Source: Parasponia andersonii
Lineage: Eukaryota; Streptophyta; Magnoliopsida; Rosales; Cannabaceae
Length of the DNA stretch: 64,000 nt
Assembly (NCBI GenBank): GCA_002914805.1
Contig: JXTB01000115.1
Coordinates: forward strand, 168,845-232,844
Direction: 5' to 3'
How positions within the stretch are numbered: position 1 is the stretch's first letter; each line of letters starts with the position of its first letter. The notes beneath the pieces are model-generated. The model did not search any database. It was not told the origin of the DNA and saw only the letters and a list, made by a program, of their open reading frames with translations. Of this stretch, positions 31,001 through 42,634 are shown piece by piece. Made by a program: the position numbers and the translations under genes.

Positions 31001-31760
31001 TTAAAAATCCCACCAAACTCTTAACAAGTCAAGAATTCTCAACCAAAGAACTACAATAAAGAAACTTGGTGAAACTAAAGAAATGCAATTGCAATAGTTA
31101 GACAGTATATTCAATTACCAAAGCAAATCACTTAACTAATGAGCAGGCTATGTAAAAGTATCCTTAATACAGACACTAAAACATAGGACCAAATCATAAG
31201 ATATTCAAATCAAATGATCACGAAGATATCAATTCCAAGAAAATAAAGTCTCAATCACCTAAACACCAATGCATCATAAGCAGAAATCCCTAAGCAAAAA
31301 CAACCACAAAAAAATATTGCAACCAAAAGCGATAACTAAAACCCGAGAGACAACACATAGACAATCTATAAGAGAAGTAAAAACACAACAATTAAGACGT
31401 AAGATACCGGATTACTATCTTATAACCTACGAAGTCCATGTAGCCTACAACCTGAATGGACGGAAGAGTACAAGAACGAATATCCATTCGAAACGAAGAA
31501 TTACGCTAAGAGCGGAAATCAATAGTCTCATGTCAAACCTGACACATCCAAGACTAAAATTTCTGGAAAATCACCATCCCGAGGACACAAGAATTTCAAC
31601 TTGAAGAGGTTTAAGAGAGGACTTGGAAGGAGTAGAACCAACAACAACTTATCTAGCCAGTTCCTAAATATTATATGAGGTATTTGTCAAAACCATTTCC
31701 AAAATATTTTTAAACACTAAAAATTAACACAGGCTTGATCCCAGACGGATCTGTAGCCGT
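28043..31760 (-). other. Internal region of the long-LTR element, no recognisable coding
   Basis: About 3.7 kb, AT-rich. The longest frames (for example 28041-28313 minus, 31269-31604 plus) show no gag, protease, integrase or RT motif. An autonomous gypsy element would need roughly 4-5 kb of polyprotein. Small direct repeats such as gcatataactc occur near 30002 and 30037. Confidence 0.7.
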
Positions 31761-31776
31761 GCTCTAATATCAAAAC
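31761..31776 (-). other. Primer binding site of the long-LTR element (decayed)
   Basis: On the minus strand GTTTTGATATTAGAGC follows the LTR end. It differs from an initiator-Met tRNA complement by G to A and C to T, both fitting deamination. Confidence 0.72.
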
Positions 31777-33999
31777 TGTCACGACCAAAAATCTAACGCT
31801 GTGACTTTTAGTAATTTTAATTGAAATTAGTGATGAATAGTAGTTTCTAAAATTTTCAGAAATTATGTACTTGAAATTTAAGTTTAGTCCTCTAAAATAA
31901 GTAAATCACGAGATTGGACAGATAAAAAAAATTTTATGATATTATTTACCAGTTTTAAATTTCCAAGTAAATTTTTCATTTTAAGATGAGAGAAAATCCT
32001 AATTAACTAGTTTAAAAACTTTTATTAATTCATGAAATTTAATAAAACAGTTCAAATTAAACCCTAGGCCTAAAGTTCAAATAATTTACATAAAATCATT
32101 TTATTTCCTAAGTACTCGATTGAATAATAAAAAACATCCTCATACATCTACTCAGTAATTATATTATTATAGGCTAAATAAATTTAATTTAAGAAAGGAA
32201 AATTGATACCGAGTACAAACCAACCAATGAAGAGGATTAGAACTACAAGCATATGCCAAACATGCTTGCCAAGCCATCAGAATAATTATCACAAAATAAG
32301 TCAACACCTGTAATGGGAGGAAGTAGGGGGTGAACACGAGAATGCTCAGTAGGTTACCCAATTTACCTTTTGGGAAAATCTTTGTATAATTCTCAAAACA
32401 TCTGCATGGTTAGTAGTACCGAAAAATATTTCTATAAATATTAAGGATTTAAACCATTTACAGAAAACCATGCTAAAAACCAAAATCAGATATTCAGGTC
32501 AAAATATATAAAAGTCTCAATTAAAATAAACATAATGCACATCACATACATCAACATATCATATGAGCTATCATCCTCTCATCACGACCAGAGCAACTAT
32601 ACTACATATATTGAGTACTCTCTACCTAACATCTATCTCTGGAAACCAGAGGAACACCCATGTATCTAATCCTACCGAACCAGAGGGGCACCGAATGCCT
32701 ACGCCTACCGAATGGAGATAGTCAGAAAACAAACCCCGCGCGGGTTTATAAGCTCTCACCGAAGACGGGTGTACTAGTCTGCCTACTACAATATCGTGAT
32801 GCCTAAGACGACTCTTATGCATGATCATATGAAATGTGTAATATATATAGAGTCACAAACAATCATGCAGTGGTTTAACATTCTAGACATGCACTGGTTT
32901 TGAATTAAAATCCATTTTGTACTTTAAAATCCAAAAGTACAATTTTTATGGTTTTACCAAATTCCAAGTATAAAAACTTGTATAAAATCATATTTAAAAA
33001 TATCTTGAGCAGTCTACAATATTTTACAAATTCATAGTTCATTAAAATAACTATTCAAATAATTCAATTTAATAAAATCACGAAATTTCATTTTTCAGAA
33101 TAAATTCCAATTTTAATGAAAATAATAGAAAACAAGGAAATTGAATCCCCTACCTCACTCAAATAGCGATATCACGCTATTGGATGCTCAAGGTATCGAT
33201 TGGACGATCGTTCGAAGGGTCGGAAACCAATTCCACGCTCTCAATTGCTCACCTGGGGAAACATCAACTTCTCAACAAAGTTTCGAGTCAATGAACAAGA
33301 CCTCTTCATTGAATTTCTATTGTCCAAAATAGCTTAGTTAGTCATATAACTTGACTAATTCGGGTCTGAGCTGACACCGGACCAGTGATACACAAAACTA
33401 GACAAAATCTAAGTCGTTAAATATTGATTTTCGTGTCGGTCATCAAATATAGTCAATATATATATCAAACTTCTCCATTTTCCGAGTACATTCCAAAAAT
33501 GACAACAAAAACAAAATCTAACGGTCGGATTAAAAAACTAAAATTCGAAACTCAAAAACACCCAAATCGGGCAAACGGGATCGTGAAATATATACCTTGA
33601 GGTTAATCTCGACGATATGAACCCAAAAAGCCCAAGAACACGACTTGAAACGGTCGAAATTTTCGCCAATTAAAAAAACTTCCAAACGGCCAAAAATGGC
33701 ATTTTCCGGCAATGTAGCTCTCGGCGGTGACTGGGGGTGGGCGGCGCAGCTTCCTGACGACACGGGAGGAGCTCGCCGGTGACAGGCTTGGCCAGACGAT
33801 GGGCAAGGTGGCAGTAGTGCTCCTTGGTCCTCTTTTGGCTAAGAGAACGAGAGGGAGGTGAGAGAGAGTGAGTTATCGGGAGGGGGGGAGCGGAGGGGAG
33901 AGAGAGAGTGTAATGTATGTATATATTTAATTAGTTTTTTTTTTGAAAAAAAATCTGGTCAAAAGACCATATTACCCTTAAAAAAACTAGAATTTTACA
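31777..33999 (-). repeat. 5' LTR of the long-LTR element
   Basis: 2223 bp, clearly alike to 25796-28029 over its whole length with scattered substitutions and small indels, many of them transitions. It keeps both canonical ends (TG and CA). Confidence 0.88.
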
Positions 34000-34756
34000 A
34001 AAACTATGGATATACATCAATAGATTAGAACAATGAACTTGCACTTAACATTTGAAAAAATAGTAATTTAAATAAGTTTCCATCTAAACATTACTCTTTT
34101 TTTTGGCTATTTTGGTTGAGCAATAATACGTTGTACTTTTTATAATGACTTTTTGTTTTATATATATTCAAAATTATTAAAATAGTAAACAACCAATTCT
34201 GCTCATTCTTTATTACTCTTAGGAAAAAAGGAAATGAGTAAAACTAAGGCTAAAATGATTTTTTTTTTTTTATGTATTCTCTTAAAATCTTAACTTTTTT
34301 TAAGAGTATTAAAGAATTCTTGACCTATAATCAAGACTTTTTTGATCATGAAAAATTTCTACGTAATAGTGTTCTCATAGTCAGAAAGCTCTTGACTATA
34401 AATTAAAATTAATATCTTGACATTTTTAAAAATATTATTTTTAAAAAAATTCACAAAATGTATTTTTTGGACAAGTTACTCATACCCATAATATTTTATC
34501 TTGTTCTTAAAGTATCTAATAGGCTAATAGGCTTTCTTGGCATTTGGAATTATTAATATTATTACAATCATTTTTCTTACGGAGTCATATGCATGAATAG
34601 ATGCAAATATTATATGAAACTTCATGTTTTTTTATTAAAACAATCTTACACGTACAGATCTGAACGTATTAAATTCAATATTAACAATCATAGAAAGCTA
34701 AATGTTTTTTAATAACACATAAAAAGCCGAACATATTAAATTCAATAATTAGTCAT

Positions 34757-34798
<42 letters not shown>

Positions 34799-36302
34799 TT
34801 TTTTGGAAAATATATATAATAATCCTTTGTAAAATATTTGAAAAAGCCAAAAATTTGATATAATAACTATTTTTTGATGTATTATGAAAAAGTGACTTTT
34901 TAAATATATATACTAATATTAAACATTTTTTATAGTATATTTTCTTTCTTTTTCTTTTTGAAGGGAACTAACTGTGTCTTTGGTTCTCCAAAAAAAATAG
35001 CTGTCTATTTGTTCAAAACAAACAATCTGTGATTCTCAAAAAAGATAAAAAAACATGTATATCCCAAATAATAACCTAAAATCTAACCGTGTTATATTCT
35101 AAAAAAAAAAATCAAAACATTTTTTTTTAAAAAAAAAACAACCGTATGTATCAATTTTGATAAAACAAAATCCTTAAAAAAACCATTCAAATTTTTTTCC
35201 TTAAAAAGTCTTATTAGAACAAGGATTTTCTAAAAAATTTGAATGGAATGGAATAGTTTTGATTCTCTAAAACATAGGAATGAAATAGTTGTAGGTTTTT
35301 TAACTTAATCAAAGTACTAATCTATGGAGCAAAAACAAAAAGCTTCATTAAAATATAAATCATATATATTTGTTTTCGAAAGATGAATAACTCTATTGGT
35401 CCTAAAATATATAAAAAAAAGAGTTTCATTTTAATCTTTAAACTTTAAATTTCATCATATTTATCTTTAAATTATTCAAAATATTTTATTTAACTCCTTT
35501 TATTATATATTTTTTTTATTCTTAATAGAAAGAGAGCATGAGATGCAATTTCCCTTTTGTATTCTTGATTTTAATAAAATATCACATTTTAAATAATTCT
35601 GAAATACATTTCTTGTCCAATAGGTGTCTAATTTTTGTTCTAACCAATTATTTTGAAACTATTTAGATTTATGTTTTAACTTCTTTATAGTGCAATTAAG
35701 CCTATGCTTTTGCGAATGAAATAAATATCACAGAAGAGCTGTGCTCCTTTTGTAAGAACTAAATGAAATCTTTAACAAAACAAGACTAAAATCAAATGGC
35801 CTAATTGGTTTCCGATATGGATTCATTTTTACGATTTCAAAACCTTTACCGATGAAGATTACTGCTGTCGTTTCCATCGTTGCCGGTGGAGAATATCGTT
35901 ACGGTTATTTTGGATTCTTCCTTGTGGAACTTATATTTGAGATGTGGGACGAGGTAGGTAGGAAGGAGGGATCATTGTCGGCTGGTCGTTAACGGAGAAG
36001 GAGAATCATCACCATCGCCAAGAAAGTACTGGTTTTGTTGTAGCCAACGAAAGAGGAACGAGACGAATTTATTTATTTATTTATTAATAATAATTATTAA
36101 TAAAGAAAGAAAGAAAAAGGAAAGAAAGAAAGAACGGAAAAAAAACACACATATATATATATATCATTTAACATATGGGATATACAAAATAATATGATTA
36201 TCATAATGCTTCTAAAATAGTAGATATATAATCAGTAAAAACGCTATTCACATTCGCGGGGAAAAAAAAAAAAAACATAGCAATACTCCCTAAAATATAA
36301 CC

Positions 36303-36336
<34 letters not shown>

Positions 36337-37251
36337 TGCATCTAAATTATTTCAAAAATAATAATAATGATAATAACAACGTACCATTCTCAATAAAAAA
36401 AACCATGTTTTAGTAAGTTTTGAAATCGCCCAATTGATGACAATTTCAATATTTTTTAACTTAGGAAAAATGGATAGATAATGCAAGCAATAGCATTTTC
36501 AAAAGCATGTTTTTGTTAACAAAATTTGAATATCGTTATTTTGTTTCTAAGTTGCAAATCAATCAGGTACAAACTATTTTTTCAAGGGTTTAAAAACCAA
36601 AAAAACAAGTCTTAAAATTTGACTAAAATAAGACTTTTTCTATGATTTAAGGTCTAATAAGGTCGTTTATCTTTTTCAAATAGCCTTATAATACATGATG
36701 AGGTAAGAATCCCAGTATAAAAAACAGAATATTAATGATCCACACGCGTCATAACTTTGCTATAAATATATATGATTATAATAATCTTTTGTCTAAATTA
36801 TAACTTAAGATTTTGTTTGGACATACGATTAGATTGAATTAACTAAATAGGATTGGAATGGATTATGTTGAATTCAATACTATGTTTGGTAGATGATCAT
36901 ATTGGACTAAATTTTTTTAAAAAAATAATATTAGAAATTGAAACTTTAGTTTGAATTAAAATTTAATGACAAAATGTGAAAATATGTGGAAGTGTAATTT
37001 ATAAATATAAAAATATAAATAAAAAAAAAAGAAAAGAAAAATCACAAGTCTTTAGTCGAGAGGACTCCATTCACTCTTGCATTTCATTGAGTTCTGAAGC
37101 TGCTTGAACAACCAACAATGCAAACAATGAAAACTCAGAAAACGTATAACAAACATAGAGCACTCAAATTGTGAAATCAAACAATAAGAAACTCATAAAA
37201 TGCTGCACATCTCTTCATCTCTTGATCTCTTGTGATGCCTCAGGCAAACCA
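34000..37251. other. AT-rich intergenic stretch
   Basis: It holds a TA microsatellite, an AAT run (about 36302-36333) and many A/T tracts. A GC-richer patch at 35850-36060 has no supported frame. Phrases such as tttggtagatgatcatattgg near 36890 resemble ends of DNA-transposon remnants, but no boundaries could be set. No gene seen. Confidence 0.5.
34759..34796. repeat. TA microsatellite
   Basis: About 19 AT units in intergenic DNA. Confidence 0.95.
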
Positions 37252-39915
37252 TGTAAAATCCTAAATTTTTGTAAGTGTAATTAAGTAATTTTAGAATCAA
37301 AGGTAATTTAGTAATTTTGTATTTTCGGATTAATTAAGAATCTGAAATAAATTTGCTGTTGAATCTAGACAAAATAAAGTCTACATGCATTTGGGACAAA
37401 AGTGAAAAAGAAATTTCAAACTGAGGACAAAAGTGTAATTAATCAGGGACTAAAGTGAAAGAATTTTTTTAAAATTATGGGCAAAGTGGAATTTCAGAAG
37501 TTATTTTTCGGTCGAATCAGACTGTGCCACGTGTTCCACTGCTATAGTTTTTGAAAATTGCATAAAAACCCTCCATTTATTCTTCTTCTCCACGAAAGTC
37601 TCCAAACACCCACCTGCGGTTATTGTCCACCCGAGCCTCCACCGGCCGCCGCCGTGCCAGACGCGCCCACCTGCCGTGACCAGAAGATGCCGACGAACCA
37701 GTGCCATGTACTGCTGCCGTGAACTGTCGCCTCTCGCCGGAGAAATTGCAGCCCGAATTTCGCGCTACCAGATCAGAAAATCGGGCACCGTTCCGCCGTC
37801 CGACGTCTGATCACCGCACCACTACCACCGTTGGATTCATCTCGACTCCAGCTTTTATTTTCGACCACTCTCGGCCTCCAACTCGGCTCCGATGAGAAGT
37901 TGACTACTGTAGAAATATTTTAATATTTAATTTTTGTGGTATTTTCGTAGTTATTTCGGAACTGAGTTATTTTTCCCGAGAAAATTATACCACGTAATAG
38001 AGGAGTTTGAAACATGAAATCTCATGATTTTGAAGTGTTAAAACGATAACCGGAAGATCATTAATTATCGGGATGAAAATGTGGTATTTTTCTAATTATT
38101 TTCAAATTGTGGTATTTTTATAATTTTTGGATTTTTGAGCCCATTTAATGTTCGGGACCTCGAAATTGAGTTCTGACTTTGAATTTAGACTGAGTGAGGT
38201 TGGGACATAAAGTTTGATATAAAATCCACTATTTTCCGAAGTGGCACGAATATCGAGAAAATAGTTCGTGAGTTGCACTATTTTGCGTGCAGCGGCGCGG
38301 TCCCGTACCGGAACCTGTTTTTGACAAACTTTATATCTAAACCAACAGTTTTGGGTATTCAGAATTCAGTGGTGATCTCTGTTTCTCAATAAGACTCTGT
38401 TTGAAAAGTCAACTTTTCAAGTGAACGTGACGAGATTCGAAAACAACTGTCCGAACTACCTAGTGATCAATTGAGGATATTTCTAGCGTCGTTAGCCCAG
38501 CATAACTACAATCTTGAGGTAGGGGATTCAATTTCCTTGTTTTCTATTATTTTTATTAAAATTGGAATTTATTCTGAAAAATGAAATTTTGTGATTTTAT
38601 TAAAATGAATTATTTGAATAGTTATTTTAATGAACTATGAATTTGTGAAACATTGTAGACTGCTCTAGATATTTTTAAATATGATTTTATACAAATTTTT
38701 ATACTTGGAATTTGTAAAACCATAGAAACTGTACTTGTGGATTTTAAAGTACAAAATGGATTTTAATTAAAAATTAGAGCATGTCTAGAATGTTAAACCA
38801 CTGCATGGTTGTTTGAAACTCTATATATATTGCACACTTCATATGATGCATGAGAGTCGTCTTAGACATCACGGTATTGTAGTAGGCGGACTAGTACACC
38901 CGCCTTCGGTGAGAGCCCGTAAACTCGTGCAGGATTTGATTTCTGACTATCTCCATTCGGTAGGCATAGGCATTCGGTGCCCCTCCGCTTCGGTAGGAGT
39001 TGACACATAGGTGTCCCTCCAGATTTCAGAGATAGATGTCAGGCAGAAAGCACTCAATATATGTAGTATAAGTTGCTCTAATTGTGATGAGAGGATGAGA
39101 ACTCATGTAATGTGTTGATTTATGTGATGTGCACTATGCTTATTTTATTATGGTTTTCTATCTATTTTAACCTAGATATATATCTGGTTTTGATTTGAGC
39201 ATGATTTTCTGTAAAGATTTTCTATATATGTTTCGAATGCTCCATATTTATTAAAATGCTTCCCAGAACTACTAACCATACAGTTATATTGAGAATTACT
39301 AAAAAGGTTTTTCTCAAAAAAGTAATTGAGTTTTCTACTGAGCATTTACGTGCTCACCCCCTACTTCCTTCCCCTTTCAGGAGTCAAATTATTCTGTGAT
39401 AGATATTCGTGTGGCTTGGCAAGCATGTTTGGCAAATGCTTGCAGTTCCAGTGCTCTTCATTAGTTGATTCGTACTCTGTATCATTTTTCCATTTTCTAA
39501 GTAAAATTTATTTAGCCATTAGTAGTATATTTACTGAATGGATGTATGAGGATGATTTCGATATTTAATCGAGTACTTAGACATAAAAATGATTTTATGA
39601 AAATTATTTCAACTATGGGCCTATGGTTTTAAATTGAACACTTTTATTAAACATAATGATTTAAATAAAAAATTTCTAAAATTTATTATTTATCATGTCT
39701 CTAAATTTAAAATTAAAAATACCTTAAAAATTTAAAACTAGTAGATAATGTTATAATTTTTCGAGTTGGTCCAATATTAAAATTTACTTACTCTTGAGGT
39801 CTAAAACTTAAATTTTAAGTACTCGACTTTTTCTGAAAATTTTAAGAATTTCTGTTTATCAATATTTTCATTTAAATTTACTAAAAGTCATAGTCTTGAA
39901 TTTTCGATCGTGACA
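37252..39915 (+). mobile_element. Solo LTR of family A, diverged subfamily
   Basis: It starts TGTAAAATCCTAA and ends CGATCGTGACA, the same termini as the long-LTR element. Flanks are AACCA (37247-37251) and AACAA (39916-39920), 4 of 5 equal. From about 38450 to the end it matches the other LTRs closely. The first 1.2 kb, including a GC-rich stretch at 37600-37900 and a cataaaaaccc promoter-like box near 37560, is different. An open frame at 38813-39010 matches those in the other two LTRs. Confidence 0.82.
38813..39010 (+). other. Short open frame conserved inside family A LTRs
   Basis: About 65 codons, with a HESRLRHHGIVVGGLVHPPS segment and SDYLHSVGIGIRCPS. The same frame is open at 26643-26879 and 32622-32828 (both minus). 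Differences include an in-frame codon deletion and a TGG to TAG change that ends this copy early. No known domain. It may be real, or simply a GC-richer patch not yet interrupted. Confidence 0.4.
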
Positions 39916-40003
39916 AACAACACAACAAATAGCATCCCAAGAACAAGTTATTATAGAGACTCACATAGTTGCCTATAACATTCTTGGACTTGATTGGTCA
40001 GAA

Positions 40004-40187
40004 TGTACGAATTCGACAAAGTGAGTTAGTTCGTGGTAAAAATATTTATGGCTTAAGGCCTCGATTTTAAATTCGAATCACGCTAAAAATAAACATAAAG
40101 TTTATTATTCTTAATAGAATAGGTAAAGATTAAATAATATTGGATATTTTTTTTAATTTATAATAAGTGATCTAAGGGAAAAAAAAA
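40004..40187 (+). mobile_element. SINE with 16-bp target-site duplication
   Basis: The flanks ACTTGATTGGTCAGAA (39988-40003) and ACTTGATTAGTCGGAA (40188-40203) match at 14 of 16 bases. The 184-bp body starts with a tRNA-like part (TTAGTTCGTGGT, A-box-like; AATTCGAATCAC, B-box-like at about 40068-40079) and ends in an A run next to the right duplication. This is the signature of LINE-driven retroposition of a Pol III transcript. Confidence 0.78.
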
Positions 40188-40203
40188 ACTTGATTAGTCG
40201 GAA

Positions 40204-40787
40204 ACTAACGATTTTCAAAGCCCAGTACCTTCCACCTACAGAGATAAATCTTCAAAACCGAGAAAGAAATTCATCGAAAAAAAGGAAAAATCATGAAGAA
40301 AAGAAACATAATCAAGACACATCTTTGTCTTTTTTTATGCTTGGATTCTGTATTTCCGAGTTTTTGCTCTGGTTGAATGAAGTTTGATTCTAGTTCGCAA
40401 AAAAAAAAAAATAATAAATAATAAATAAATAAATCCTGACTCTATCATTTCATACATCATCAATCCAAATTCAGAACCGACTGGATCAAAATACGAATGA
40501 AAGACCACAAAAATCGCACACTTCTTTTTCTCATATCACTCTTCCAAGCCAAGTCGGCGGTGGAGAGCATCTTCGGCAACCGATGAACTCCGCAGCCTAA
40601 ATTCATAAAAGGGGGTGTTGATCTCAACGGCACGAGGAAAGGGGGTGTTGGACCAAGAGGAAGGGGTGATGGTGAACGGTAGAGTTAAGAATTTGGATTT
40701 TGGAAGAAATAATCCAAGGTAATGGTGGGATTATTTATCCCATATACAGGGAATTATTTTGAGTCAAAGGCTCATAATCCATTTAAA
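40204..40787. other. Intergenic, nothing recognised
   Basis: AT-rich with a GC-richer patch at 40540-40680. The aagggggtgttg phrase occurs twice (about 40608 and 40639). No supported gene. Confidence 0.45.
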
Positions 40788-40983
40788 AAAATTTTCCCAA
40801 ATATTAGACTAGGACTATTTATCTCAATCTTAATTCCACTCCTATGTTCTAAATGGGGGCCTAAGGGGAAGCGATAATTAGGGAAAAAATTTTCCCCAAA
40901 TATTGGACTAGAACTATTTATCTCAATTATAATTCCAATTCTATGTTCCAAATGGAGGCTTAAGGGGAAGCGGTAAGTAGGGA
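40788..40983. repeat. Two-copy tandem repeat, 98-bp unit
   Basis: Units 40788-40885 and 40886-40983 both read aaaattttcccc/caaatatt...ctatgttc(t/c)aaatggggcc(t)...aaggggaagcg. They differ at scattered sites. The ctatgttccaaatgg part looks like the end region of a Harbinger-type MITE. Confidence 0.85.
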
Positions 40984-42055
40984 TAAAGATTAATTGGTTT
41001 GGACTACATAAATATATACTACTTTTTTTATATGAAAAAATAAATGGAGGTTGGGAAAAAGAAAAGTATTTGGAGGAACTCAAGCATTTATCAATTGGTT
41101 AGCACTAAACAGACTTACTATCACGAGCTCAACAACTCATATTAAAAATATTATTAAAAGTAGAGGAAAAAAAATTACAAAGAGTTATGTACAAACGGAA
41201 AATCACCCAAAAGAAGAGATAATATCATAAAAAACTTCATCGCTTTTAGCGAAAAAAACTCACGTATTTTTATTGATATTAAATAAAATATTTTATTAAT
41301 ATTTATAGTTAAAATTAGAATTTAAAATTATTACAAAGATGTGATTCTTCTTTGAAATTATTCATTGGCATCTACGTTTATAGAAATAGCTAAAAGACAA
41401 CTATTTAAATCAAAAAAAATAATTTGTAATGTAATTCATCTTTTAAGAATCTAACAGTTTTCAATTACACAAAAATTCGTTTATTGAATTCTATTATCTG
41501 ATTTCAAAAGTTAAAAATATTTATTAATCTTAACTCTAATTTTAACTATATGCGTAAGTTCAATAAAAAACATAAATAAAAAATTTTATTTGATATTAGT
41601 CCAAATATACAGTTTTTTTTAATTTATATATAATACTAAAAGTCACAGTATTTTCTCTCTTTTTTTAATATTATCCCGAAAAAGAAAAAGTAAACAACCA
41701 AAAGGTAATGGACTACCGAACTGTATTACTATATTTCTAGTAACTACGATCTTTCTAGCTGTATTAATTTAGGCTTAATTACTCTTCACCGTCGTCAATT
41801 CCCACCTACACCCACCGGGCCTCTTATATTATATTACCTTCTCTCCCTATCTTCTTCACCGCCATACAAGCGGTATATAGTACAGGTTTTCCATGCACAT
41901 GCTCACACGTACTTATCTACAAGTCAATGTCAAATATCGGTGGCTTAGCCATACCTACTCTCTCTGATATTCTTATTCGTTCTACTATAAAAAGGATAGA
42001 TTAGCCGAACCATGATCATTACTCACCTCCACACCACCAATATATATATATATAT
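40984..42055. other. Intergenic with a promoter-like patch
   Basis: Mostly AT-rich. At about 41955-42040 a ctctctctga...ACTATAAAAAGG...cctccacaccacc patch looks like a plant core promoter and leader, cut off by the TA run and the next MITE-like element. No gene follows. Confidence 0.4.
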
Positions 42056-42296
42056 GGTTGCCAATTCAATAGGTATTTTTTTTTTCTTTATCTATGGGTA
42101 GGTATTTTTTCTTTAGCCGTTGGATCACCATTTAATGATGATCCAATGGCTATAATGAAGTGCATGAAAAGAAGTGCATCATTAATGCTCTTTCTTTCTC
42201 TTATTTTTTATAATAAAAAAATATGTATGCTAAATTTTCATTGGTCAAATTGATACCTATACCTAAAAAAAAAAAATACATACTCGATTGGTGCCC
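42056..42296 (+). mobile_element. MITE-like element in TA microsatellite, copy 3
   Basis: Starts GGTTGCCAATTCAATAGGTA and ends with the complement of GGGCACCAATCGAGTATGTA. Inner boxes (GCCGTTGGATCACCAT, gtgcatcattaatgc) match copies 1 and 2. TA runs on both sides. Confidence 0.86.
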
Positions 42297-42582
42297 TATA
42301 TATATATATATAATACTGTATATATGATATTCATATTTATGATCCATCATTTTAGTCTCTTCGACCGGAAATGATTGCATACTAGTAGTCTGATCGGTGC
42401 AATAAAATTAAGGTTAATCCAAGGAGATAATCAGAATGCGTATATGTATATGGGTGAGTGATTTCCATGCTACTCTTGTCAAGTGAACAATCTCTTTACA
42501 CACTGTCTTTATTTCGTTGTCTGTTCGACCTGAACTTCTCATTACCTAAATACACAATTACACATATACACATACATATATG

Positions 42583-42634
<52 letters not shown>

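Larger units (their letters stand above)
25796..33999 (-). mobile_element. Nonautonomous long-LTR element (LARD-like), minus orientation, 8.2 kb
   Basis: Two direct copies of about 2.2 kb (25796-28029 and 31777-33999) flank 3747 bp. Read on the minus strand, each LTR starts TGTAAAATTCTAG and ends GGTCGTGACA (left copy GTGATA). A purine tract AAGGAGGGGAGAA precedes the 3' LTR. After the 5' LTR the sequence TTGATATTAGAGC resembles the initiator-Met tRNA primer site TTGGTATCAGAGC, with two transitions. Flanks are AGAAC and AAAAC, 4 of 5 equal. The AATTTCGGGACGAAATTC phrase before the purine tract is like that of plant chromoviruses. No gag or pol frame is seen inside, hence nonautonomous. Confidence 0.85.
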
